From Candidatus Saccharimonadia bacterium (lineage in GTDB: Bacteria > Patescibacteriota > Saccharimonadia > Saccharimonadales > Saccharimonadaceae): a stretch of DNA of 5,690 nucleotides. The notes beneath the pieces were generated by a model that saw only the letters and a program-made list of their open reading frames with translations, made no database searches and was not told the origin of the DNA. The position numbers were made by a program, and so were the translations under genes. The DNA lies in assembly GCA_023259925.1 (NCBI GenBank), contig JALRDS010000067.1:1-5690 (forward strand), read 5' to 3'. How positions within the stretch are numbered: the first letter of the stretch is position 1; each line of letters opens with the position of its first letter. Below are positions 1 to 5,614 of this stretch, piece after piece.

Positions 1-457
1 GATGGTGCAAGTCGCAGCAAGTTTTTCAGCTATGATCAACGGTGGAACCTACTATAGCCCTAGCGTGATTGCGGGCAGTGTCTCCGATGAAGGCGTGTTC
101 ACTCCAGCGGCTCAGCGCGAAACGTATAGCGGTATCATTAAGCCGTCTACTTCTGCCAAAATGCGTGACATGATTGTAAAAGCACGTACCGCATTTTATG
201 CAGATAACGACAGGAAGGGTTATACGGTCGGTGGAAAAACAGGTACATCACAAACAATTGTTGATGGTTCGTATGATAACGGACAAACAGTTGCAACCTA
301 CTTGGGTTTTGGTGGTGACACGAAGCCGAAATATGTCATAATGGTACAAGTATCAGGCAAAAATAAAAACTTAGCTGGTAACTACGACGCAATGCCCATT
401 TTTACGGATATATCAAACTGGATTATCGATTATTTAACGCTCCAACCGAAGGTCTAA
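1..457 (+). CDS. ftsI: Class B penicillin-binding protein (FtsI/PBP2-type transpeptidase), C-terminal part
   Basis: This is the 3' end of a peptidoglycan DD-transpeptidase that cross-links stem peptides on the outer face of the membrane. The gene enters from the left edge; base 1 is the last base of a codon, and the ATG at 2 is almost certainly internal. About 151 residues are visible. The decisive motif is KTGTS (bases 236-250, preceded by VGG), the third conserved active-site box of penicillin-binding proteins. The stretch QVAASFSAMINGGTYYSPSV matches the conserved helix before it, usually written as QxAxAYAAIANGG. The SxxK and SxN boxes, membrane anchor and dimerisation domain lie outside the window. 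There is no PASTA domain after the transpeptidase; the protein ends about 70 residues past KTGTS. Its stop is one base before mraY, so the two are cotranscribed. Position next to mraY and ftsW favours the divisome enzyme (FtsI/PBP3) over the elongation PBP2, but the fragment alone cannot prove that. Confidence 0.9.
   Translation, partial: MVQVAASFSAMINGGTYYSPSVIAGSVSDEGVFTPAAQRETYSGIIKPSTSAKMRDMIVKARTAFYADNDRKGYTVGGKTGTSQTIVDGSYDNGQTVATYLGFGGDTKPKYVIMVQVSGKNKNLAGNYDAMPIFTDISNWIIDYLTLQPKV
448..452 (+). promoter_or_regulatory. Ribosome binding site of mraY
   Basis: GAAGG ends six bases before the ATG at 459 and lies inside the last codons of the upstream transpeptidase gene. The spacing is good for a Shine-Dalgarno site and supports 459 as the mraY start. 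It also suggests that ribosomes finishing the upstream gene feed into mraY. Confidence 0.55.
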
Positions 458-458
458 C

Positions 459-1499
459 ATGAATTCAACCGCAGTCTATCAAGTTCAAACCGGTGATGTC
501 ACCCAGCTTTTTCTTATTAGTGTCGGTGCATTTTTGCTCGCTATGGCGTTAACGCCAATTTACACAGCATTTGCGTATCGCTATCGTTTCTGGAAAAAGC
601 AGCGGAGTACTAGCACGAACGGTGAAGTGCTTGAAGTGTTCACAAAATTACATGCCGCTAAGTTTCGTCGCAACATTCCAACGATGGCAGGTATGATCGG
701 TGTAGTTACGATTGCGATTGTTACCTTTGGGTTTAATTTAGAGCGAGAAACCTATCTGCCGCTCGCAGCACTACTTGGTGGAGCAGCCGTAGGCTTGATA
801 GATGATATTATCAATCTACGGTCGAACGGGCATGGCGTGGCTGGGTTGCGTTCTAGTGTGAAATTTAGCATGATTGTAGCGATCGGCTTAGTACTTGGCT
901 GGTACTTCTTTACACGCATAGAGGTAGATTCGGTTCAGATTCCATTCCTTGGCCCGCTTGTGATTGGCTGGTGGATCGTTCCGCTATTTGCCTTTGTTGT
1001 CACAGCGACTGCAAACGCAGTGAATATATCAGATGGCTTGGATGGACTTGCTGGTGGGCTACTGGCCATGAGTTTTGCTGCGTTCGGGGTGATAGCTTTA
1101 TTTCAGGGGCAATTCTTACTCGCCGGCTTCTGCTTTACGGTAATAGGAGTGTTGCTTAGCTACTTGTGGTTTAATATTTATCCAGCTCGATTCTTCATGG
1201 GGGATGTGGGTAGTTTTGCCTATGGCGTAAGCCTCGGAGTTGTGGCGATACTTACGAATTCATTACTACTACTTCCCATTATCGGTATTTTATTCGTTGT
1301 AGAGGCTGGGTCGAGTCTAGTACAAATTGTTTCAAAAAAATACTTTGGTAGAAAGATATTTATTTCTGCACCGATTCACCATCATCTTGAGGCATCTGGA
1401 TGGCCAGAAACAAAGGTGACAATGCGGTTTTGGGTGATTGGCTGTATAGCCGCTACTGTTGGCGTAGTTGTTGCTCTAGCCGGGGGGCACGTAGGGTAA
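459..1499 (+). CDS. mraY: Phospho-N-acetylmuramoyl-pentapeptide transferase (lipid I synthase)
   Basis: MraY transfers phospho-MurNAc-pentapeptide from UDP to undecaprenyl phosphate in the inner membrane, giving lipid I. The protein has 346 residues (family usually about 320-360) and alternates hydrophobic segments with short loops, as expected for a ten-helix enzyme. Family motifs appear in order: RRNIPTMAG (70-78, counterpart of the usual GTPTMGG), LIDD with the aspartate pair at 115-116, NAVNISDGLDGLAGG (186-200), WFNIYPARFFMGDVGS (237-252, D249), and the APIHHHLEASGWPE histidine motif (304-317) followed by RFW. These include the acidic residues and the HHH triad that bind Mg2+ and nucleotide substrate in the family. 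The specific HHH box separates it from WecA/TagO relatives. The start follows a GAAGG site; the stop TAA shares its last base with the ATG of ftsW. The loop between helix 1 and the PTMAG motif (about 41-72) is basic and diverged. Confidence 0.97.
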   Translation: MNSTAVYQVQTGDVTQLFLISVGAFLLAMALTPIYTAFAYRYRFWKKQRSTSTNGEVLEVFTKLHAAKFRRNIPTMAGMIGVVTIAIVTFGFNLERETYLPLAALLGGAAVGLIDDIINLRSNGHGVAGLRSSVKFSMIVAIGLVLGWYFFTRIEVDSVQIPFLGPLVIGWWIVPLFAFVVTATANAVNISDGLDGLAGGLLAMSFAAFGVIALFQGQFLLAGFCFTVIGVLLSYLWFNIYPARFFMGDVGSFAYGVSLGVVAILTNSLLLLPIIGILFVVEAGSSLVQIVSKKYFGRKIFISAPIHHHLEASGWPETKVTMRFWVIGCIAATVGVVVALAGGHVG

Positions 1500-2770
1500 T
1501 GGCTCGAGGGGGTGTGGCAACAAAACTCACTGAGCTTGGTCGTCGCCATAAGCCTGACTATCGCGTGCCACTATATATGGGGTTACTTATGATGCTTGGT
1601 CTCATCGTCATGTACGCCATCGGTCCGCAACGTGCACAAGTAATGAACGCAGCCTACGGCACTGATTTCACGGCAACCTACTTCTTTGCCAAACAGGCAT
1701 TAAGCCTATTTTTGGCACTCGGGGTATTCGTGGTGGTTTCAAAGATACCGCTTATTTGGTGGAAGAATAACGCACAATTAGTGTTTACAGTCGGTGTGGT
1801 TGCATCGCTCATTCTCGCAATCGGAGGGGCAGCAAATGCAAGTTTTGTGCAATGTAGCTTGGGTGCCTGCCGTTGGTTCGACCTCGGCGTGTTTGGTAGT
1901 TTACAGCCGGCAGAGTTTTTGAAGTTAGGTCTATTAGTGTTCGGCGCTGGATTTATTGCGTACCGAGCGAAGCAGGGTGTAATCAATGATATCTATAAGA
2001 CCTTAATTCCTCTTGGGGCACTACTCGGCCTTGTAGTACTGCTTGTAATTGGACTCCAGAAAGACATGGGTACAGGGTTAGTGTTACTCGCTATTATTGC
2101 TAGTATGCTGCTTGTCGGCGGCGTGAATCTACGAGTAGGAATGATTGTACTTGGATCACTGATTGCGTTAGGTGTACTAATGATTCTTGTGGCACCTCAC
2201 CGTATCGATCGAGTAACGACATTTTTACAGGGTGATGCGGCGAGTGTCGATGACGCGGGTGCCTATCATATTGCACATGCAAAGATTGCAATTGGTAGCG
2301 GGGGAGTAGCAGGAGTTGGTATTGGCAACAGTGTTCAGGCCACCGGATACCTTCCCGAGGCAATCAATGACTCGGTGTTTGCCATCATGGGTGAGACATT
2401 TGGCTTCGTGGGATTGGTGGTCGTACTGATTATTTTTGGTGCATTGCTCTTAGGGCTGCTACAAATTGCAAATAGACTTACCGGCCTCTACGAAAAGCTT
2501 ATAGTTGTAGGCGTGTTTGGTTGGCTTGCTTCACACGTTATCCTGAACGTCGCAGCTATGACCGGGATATTTCCACTTACCGGCATAACGTTGCCACTAC
2601 TGAGCTTCGGCGGTACGAGTATGGTGTTTATTGCCGCTGCATTAGGGTTAGCATTTCAACTGTCAGCGTTTACGTCGCATCAGGTAACAAATGAAAGGGA
2701 TAAGTATGAGAATACTCGCAGTCGGCGGGGGCTCGGGCGGACACGTCACGCCAGTAGCGGCCGTATGTAG
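1499..2770 (+). CDS. ftsW: SEDS-family peptidoglycan glycosyltransferase FtsW
   Basis: FtsW polymerises lipid II into glycan strands at the septum, working with a class B PBP such as the one encoded upstream. I take the ATG at 1499 (423 residues), which overlaps the mraY stop as TAATG. An in-frame ATG at 1400 would add 33 residues lying wholly inside the mraY HHH region and not resembling a SEDS N terminus. SEDS signatures visible are GACRWFDLGVFGSLQPAEFLKL (122-143), QKDMGTGLVLL (187-197), the extracellular-loop block YHIAHAKIAIGSGGVAGVGIG (256-276) then LPEAINDSVFAIMGETFGFVG (285-305), and GIFPLTGITLPLLSFGGTS (356-374). D291 in LPEAIND aligns by motif with the catalytic aspartate of FtsW/RodA. 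About ten hydrophobic helices precede a charged cytoplasmic tail (about 391-423) rich in arginine. FtsW and RodA are hard to separate by motif alone; the dcw setting decides it. The final 65 bases also encode the start of MurG. Confidence 0.94.
   Translation: MARGGVATKLTELGRRHKPDYRVPLYMGLLMMLGLIVMYAIGPQRAQVMNAAYGTDFTATYFFAKQALSLFLALGVFVVVSKIPLIWWKNNAQLVFTVGVVASLILAIGGAANASFVQCSLGACRWFDLGVFGSLQPAEFLKLGLLVFGAGFIAYRAKQGVINDIYKTLIPLGALLGLVVLLVIGLQKDMGTGLVLLAIIASMLLVGGVNLRVGMIVLGSLIALGVLMILVAPHRIDRVTTFLQGDAASVDDAGAYHIAHAKIAIGSGGVAGVGIGNSVQATGYLPEAINDSVFAIMGETFGFVGLVVVLIIFGALLLGLLQIANRLTGLYEKLIVVGVFGWLASHVILNVAAMTGIFPLTGITLPLLSFGGTSMVFIAAALGLAFQLSAFTSHQVTNERDKYENTRSRRGLGRTRHASSGRM
2694..2700 (+). 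promoter_or_regulatory. Ribosome binding site that sets the murG start
   Basis: AAAGGGA lies five bases before the ATG at 2706. It follows directly on an in-frame ATG at 2691 that would add only five residues (MKGIS). The spacing and the family-typical start MRILAVGGG make 2706 the better choice. The site is inside the ftsW reading frame. Confidence 0.65.
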
Positions 2771-3860
2771 TGAAATCCGCAAGTCTCAGCCAAATGCTGA
2801 AATCCGTTTTTGGTGTGATCAAAAATTCTACCAGCAGGCCTTTACTACCATGATTGCTGTGGACGGCCATATCCGAGTAGACACGATTATGGCTGGCAAG
2901 TTCCGCCGTTACAATAAGTTGCCTCTTATTCAACAATTGTTACGGCTGCGAACAATTGTTTTTCCTAACATAATAGACGGCGCTAAGTTGATAGTAGGCA
3001 CACTGCAGAGTATTGTGAAACTCCTTGTTTGGCGGCCAGATGTCGTGTTTAGTAAAGGCGGCTTTGTGTGTTTGCCTGTCGGTGTAGCGGCGTATATACT
3101 CCGTATTCCTGTAGTCATTCACGATAGCGATGCTCATCCGGGGTTAACGAGCCGTATCCTGGCACGATGGGCGGTTTCTATAGCAACTGGTGCACCGCTC
3201 AAATATTATAGTTATCCAAAGAAAAAAACTACATATATTGGCATACCGGTAGCTTCAACCGCAAAGCCGCTAAGTCTCGCAAAGCAGCGAGATGCGAAGA
3301 AGCTGATTGGCGTGAACGAGCACGAACCGCTAGTAGTAATCACTGGGGGAGGGCTTGGTGCAAAAAGTATTAATGATTCGGTGGTTAAAGTTCTGCCTGA
3401 CTTACTCACATTTAGCTCGGTAGTACTGGTAGCTGGTAAGGCAAATGTTGATCATATAAAAACGCAAGTGAAGGCGGCTCCAAACTTAAAGCTATATGGG
3501 TACGTTGCCTCAGATGCAATGCAGCAAATGCTTGGTGCTGCTGATATGGTTGTTACGCGAGCAGGCGCAACTACATTACTGGAGCTTGCTGCGCTTGCCA
3601 AGCCGTCGATTATTATCCCCAATGAATACCTGACGGGCGGTCATCAGGTAAAGAATGCACGGGTGTACGAACAGGCAAAGGCAGCAATTATCATAGACGA
3701 TACCGAGCTGCAAAGTAGACCACTTGTTTTAGTCGACACTATTAATGCTACTCTACTCCACAAGCCGACACTCGAACGTTTATCGAAGAATATTCACGGG
3801 TTTGCAAAGCCGAACGCTGCAAAGGACATGGCGGCAATAATTGTGAAGGCAGCATCATAA
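2706..3860 (+). CDS. murG: UDP-GlcNAc:lipid I N-acetylglucosaminyltransferase
   Basis: MurG is a peripheral membrane GT28 glycosyltransferase on the cytoplasmic face. It adds GlcNAc from UDP-GlcNAc to lipid I, giving lipid II, the substrate of FtsW. From the ATG at 2706 it has 384 residues, slightly longer than the usual 350-365. The N-terminal glycine loop GGGSGGHVTP is at 7-16. FSKGGFVCLPVGVAAYILRIP (115-135) leads into HDSDAHPGLTSR (139-150), the counterpart of HEQNxxxGLxNK in E. coli and HESD in Bacillus. The second glycine loop, ITGGGLGAKSIN, is at 212-223. The nucleotide-binding block RAGATTLLELAALAKPSIIIPNEYLTGGHQVKNA (285-318) carries the conserved glutamate (E293) and the HQxxNA motif. 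The first 65 bases overlap the ftsW tail in another frame. The stop TAA shares its last base with the ftsQ start. The region around 41-105 is diverged and holds the hydrophobic and basic patch expected for membrane contact. Confidence 0.96.
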   Translation: MRILAVGGGSGGHVTPVAAVCSEIRKSQPNAEIRFWCDQKFYQQAFTTMIAVDGHIRVDTIMAGKFRRYNKLPLIQQLLRLRTIVFPNIIDGAKLIVGTLQSIVKLLVWRPDVVFSKGGFVCLPVGVAAYILRIPVVIHDSDAHPGLTSRILARWAVSIATGAPLKYYSYPKKKTTYIGIPVASTAKPLSLAKQRDAKKLIGVNEHEPLVVITGGGLGAKSINDSVVKVLPDLLTFSSVVLVAGKANVDHIKTQVKAAPNLKLYGYVASDAMQQMLGAADMVVTRAGATTLLELAALAKPSIIIPNEYLTGGHQVKNARVYEQAKAAIIIDDTELQSRPLVLVDTINATLLHKPTLERLSKNIHGFAKPNAAKDMAAIIVKAAS

Positions 3861-4810
3861 TGCTGAGTGGCTCGAAAAAGCAGGATAAAAAGTCATTGCC
3901 GGCACGTCGGCGGGATTCCCTCGTAAAAGAATCCCCTCAGCAAGCATCACAAGATCAGAGCTCTCGGTATACATTTCGACGAAATCGTACGTTAACTGGA
4001 AGTTCATCTGCTAAGGTAGCCAGCTCAATTGAACTACACGCAGAGCTGCGTTCACCACGCGCCCATGTACATCACTTAACGTCATTTCGTCGCCGACTCC
4101 TTGGGTATTTCGGAACCGTTTCATTTTTGGCGCTAGGCGTATATTTGCTACTCTCTCAGCTTGTTGCTACGGAGTATTTTCACGTATCGGGTGTGCAATC
4201 AATACCAGAATCTGTACAGGCTGGATACACAAAGACTATGGAGCAGTATTATACAGCTCGACCAACGGAACGATTACGTGTGCTGCTCGATGAAGGTCGA
4301 CTGCTTTCACATATGCAAGCAGGTCATGCGGAGATTCAATCTCTGGTAATTACACAAACTGGGCTAGGTGAAGCAAATATTACCATCACTGTAAGAAAGC
4401 CGATTGCTAAGTGGAGTATTGGGAGTGATGATCGTTATGTTGATGGGAATGGTGTGGTATTTTCTAAAAACTTTTATGCATCGCCTGAGCTGACAATCGT
4501 AGACAGTAGCGGGGCTCAAGTAGATTCAGGCGAGCTAGTGGCGTCAAATCGCTTCTTAGGGTTTGTGGGGAGGCTACTGAGTGCGGCGCATGAACGAAAC
4601 TTAAACGTATCTAAGGTTACTCTACCAGCTTTCACTACAAGACAAGTTGAGATGGTGTTTGAAGGCAAGACGAAGTATAGAGTTTCGGTTGATAGGTCGG
4701 CAGGGCAGCAGATCGAGGATATTAGCCGAATCACAGCGTACTTGGATCGTAAGAATATAACGCCAGGCTATGTTGATGTACGACTAGAAGGGAAGGCCTT
4801 TTATAAGTAG
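3860..4810 (+). CDS. ftsQ: FtsQ/DivIB-type cell division protein
   Basis: FtsQ/DivIB is a bitopic divisome protein that links early and late division proteins and controls the FtsW-PBP synthase. The 316-residue product has the expected build. A long basic, Ser/Arg/Gln-rich cytoplasmic tail (1-80) precedes one membrane helix (about 81-102, LLGYFGTVSFLALGVYLLLSQL). An extracellular POTRA-like start follows (FHVSGVQSIPESV, 107-119). Then comes the FtsQ-family beta domain with VRKPIAKWSIGSDDRYVDGNGVVF (178-201) and a C-terminal KYRVSVD (272-278) leading to YVDVRLEGKAFYK (304-316). The last motif matches the family pattern of VDlRf followed by a small residue, an aromatic and K. Sequence conservation in this family is low, so the call rests on topology, these motifs and the place after murG. 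The ATG overlaps the murG stop as TAATG; GAAGG at 3845-3849 is ten bases upstream. No ftsA or ftsZ follows within the window. Confidence 0.85.
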   Translation: MLSGSKKQDKKSLPARRRDSLVKESPQQASQDQSSRYTFRRNRTLTGSSSAKVASSIELHAELRSPRAHVHHLTSFRRRLLGYFGTVSFLALGVYLLLSQLVATEYFHVSGVQSIPESVQAGYTKTMEQYYTARPTERLRVLLDEGRLLSHMQAGHAEIQSLVITQTGLGEANITITVRKPIAKWSIGSDDRYVDGNGVVFSKNFYASPELTIVDSSGAQVDSGELVASNRFLGFVGRLLSAAHERNLNVSKVTLPAFTTRQVEMVFEGKTKYRVSVDRSAGQQIEDISRITAYLDRKNITPGYVDVRLEGKAFYK

Positions 4811-4814
4811 TACA

Positions 4815-4843
4815 CCCCGCCTCATCGGGGATTAGTTCTATTT
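4815..4843 (+). terminator. Probable intrinsic terminator of the dcw operon
   Basis: Four bases after the ftsQ stop, CCCCG (4815-4819) and CGGGG (4826-4830) can form a five-base-pair, all G-C stem with a six-base loop. A T-rich but interrupted stretch follows (ATTAGTTCTATTT). The stem is short and the T tract imperfect, so termination may be partial. Its place just after the last gene of a tightly packed operon supports the call. Confidence 0.55.
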
Positions 4844-4854
4844 ATGTTCTATTT
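4835..4854 (+). repeat. GTTCTA repeat, left copy
   Basis: A 20-base unit made of two near-tandem 11-base steps, each starting GTTCTATTT (at 4835 and 4846). It matches the unit at 5403-5422 at 18 of 20 positions. A third exact GTTCTATTT lies inverted at 5198-5206. It begins right after the ftsQ terminator stem, so its T residues partly serve as the terminator tail. Confidence 0.5.
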
Positions 4855-4959
4855 GTGATTGGACTAAAAAAACTATATTAAACATTCAATTTTGAATAAA
4901 AGCAAATAAGGGTAGGGAGTAAAAAGCATAGGGGAGACATAAAAATAAAAAAATGCAAA

Positions 4960-4968
4960 TGTGGATAA
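4960..4968 (-). promoter_or_regulatory. Exact DnaA-box match
   Basis: On the - strand the nine bases read TTATCCACA, the consensus high-affinity DnaA box. It is the only exact match I found in the intergenic region; 8-of-9 matches are near 5189-5197 and 5555-5563. A single box is not enough to call an origin, but it sits in the most AT-rich part. Confidence 0.35.
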
Positions 4969-5013
4969 CTACTATATAAGAATACGTAATGACCAAACCG
5001 TGCGTAACAAGAA

Positions 5014-5053
5014 TCGATACGAACACTCAAGACACAGTGTATGTTTGTATCGA
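5014..5053. repeat. Inverted repeat, 12-bp stem with 16-base loop
   Basis: TCGATACGAACA (5014-5025) pairs with TGTTTGTATCGA (5042-5053) through twelve base pairs, one of them a G-T wobble in this strand's RNA. There is no T tract after it on either strand, so it does not look like an intrinsic terminator. It could be an RNA hairpin or a dimer-binding site. Confidence 0.55.
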
Positions 5054-5099
5054 GCGCATATAGTAAATGCCATTAAACCCTTCAAACGTTTGGTTTGGG

Positions 5100-5113
5100 T
5101 GTAAATACTACCC
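5100..5113 (+). repeat. 14-nt near-repeat, first copy
   Basis: TGTAAATACTACCC matches the second copy at 5208-5221 in 13 of 14 positions in the same orientation, 108 bases apart. No known family is recognised. Confidence 0.4.
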
Positions 5114-5151
5114 CGCATAATGGTATCTGTATTCATAAGATGACAGCATAT

Positions 5152-5185
5152 TTAATGTCGTAAAAGATATATTGTGCGACGTTAA
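5152..5185. repeat. Inverted repeat, 9-bp stem
   Basis: TTAATGTCG (5152-5160) pairs with CGACGTTAA (5177-5185) with one G-T wobble. Two more pairs can form inside, leaving a loop of about twelve bases. No T tract follows. It resembles the hairpin at 5014-5053 in having a long loop. Confidence 0.45.
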
Positions 5186-5207
5186 GTCTATGCACAGAAA
5201 TAGAACA

Positions 5208-5221
5208 TGTATATACTACCC
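5208..5221 (+). repeat. 14-nt near-repeat, second copy
   Basis: TGTATATACTACCC, one mismatch from the copy at 5100-5113. It abuts the inverted GTTCTATTT copy, so two different repeated motifs sit together here. Confidence 0.4.
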
Positions 5222-5402
5222 TCACCAACTTGAGTCCAATTAAATTTTGGAATTTACGTTAATTTTATATACACCCCACTATGCATGTTTGTAATATCCT
5301 TCACAGCCATTCATATTCAGATATTTCGCCATGGCTTAATATATCTGCCAAATCTACACATATTTTTGTACATACGCCATCAACCACAGCTAAATATATT
5401 AA

Positions 5403-5422
5403 GTTCTAATTATGTTCTATAT
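5403..5422 (+). repeat. GTTCTA repeat, right copy
   Basis: This is the direct copy of the unit at 4835-4854, with two mismatches, 568 bases downstream. It again holds two GTTCTA steps 11 bases apart (5403 and 5414). The two copies bracket the most AT-rich part of the intergenic region. Confidence 0.5.
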
Positions 5423-5561
5423 TTCGTTCGGTAAAGAATCGGTGGCTAAAAGCGAAGCGCAAGTAGCTCCGGTGCAGTTTGCGGGGTGTTCGCATTAATT
5501 AATATGATTGGCTTAAGAGCGTATTGTATATATTTACGAAGTTAACCGTCTTCTGGTGCAT

Positions 5562-5589
5562 AAAATAAGACAGCATTTCGCTGTCTTAT
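5562..5589 (-). terminator. Intrinsic terminator of the - strand gene
   Basis: A perfect ten-base-pair stem, ATAAGACAGC (5565-5574) with GCTGTCTTAT (5580-5589), has a five-base loop. Read on the - strand it runs into TTTTAT (5560-5565). It starts 25 bases after the stop codon at 5615-5617. No T tract follows on the + strand. This supports a real - strand gene entering from the right. Confidence 0.8.
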
Positions 5590-5614
5590 CAGTTCAAGCG
5601 GAGGTGCTTTGAAA

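Larger units (their letters stand above)
4811..5614. other. AT-rich intergenic region between convergent genes
   Basis: About 800 bases with no convincing gene. Four sampled 60-base lines between 4861 and 5400 hold 27-32% G+C, against about 48% in a sampled mraY line; the part from about 5425 to 5492 is closer to coding composition. Visible contents are a terminator hairpin at each end, two hairpins (5014-5053, 5152-5185), five GTTCTA hexamers, a 14-nt near-repeat, a perfect 10-bp palindrome CAAACGTTTG (5083-5092), an exact DnaA-box match (4960-4968) and short open frames of 28-54 codons without ribosome sites. I found no tRNA, RNase P, SRP or tmRNA signature. The region could be a replication or segregation site, a regulatory RNA locus or decayed DNA; the sequence does not decide. 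Confidence 0.7.

Noticed and set aside
1400..1498. A 33-residue N-terminal extension of FtsW from the ATG at 1400
   Set aside because: It lies inside the conserved 3' end of mraY, is rich in Cys, Trp and Arg and does not resemble a SEDS N terminus. The TAATG start at 1499 gives a normal length.
2691..2705. Five extra residues (MKGIS) on MurG from the ATG at 2691
   Set aside because: The ribosome site AAAGGGA lies between the two ATGs, and MurG proteins typically begin just before the glycine loop.
1..4810. Alternative genetic code (TGA read as Gly or Trp)
   Set aside because: None of the five + strand genes has an in-frame TGA, and glycine and tryptophan motif positions use normal codons. 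No gene ends in TGA, but with so few stops that means little.
4853..4879. Promoter with TTGTGA or TTGGAC and TATATT
   Set aside because: Spacers are 15 and 9 bases, far from 17, and no gene follows on the + strand.
5152..5186. Integron attC-like site, since GTTAAGT fits GTTRRRY at the end of an inverted repeat
   Set aside because: The left arm lacks the required AAC, there is one site only, and no cassette or integrase gene is present.
5459..5495. tRNA-like start (GTAGCTC followed by a GG-containing loop)
   Set aside because: No matching D-stem arm, anticodon arm, T loop or acceptor stem could be found around it.
4811..5614. CRISPR array
   Set aside because: The repeated motifs are 6-20 bases, irregularly spaced and imperfect; there are no regular repeat-spacer units and no cas gene.
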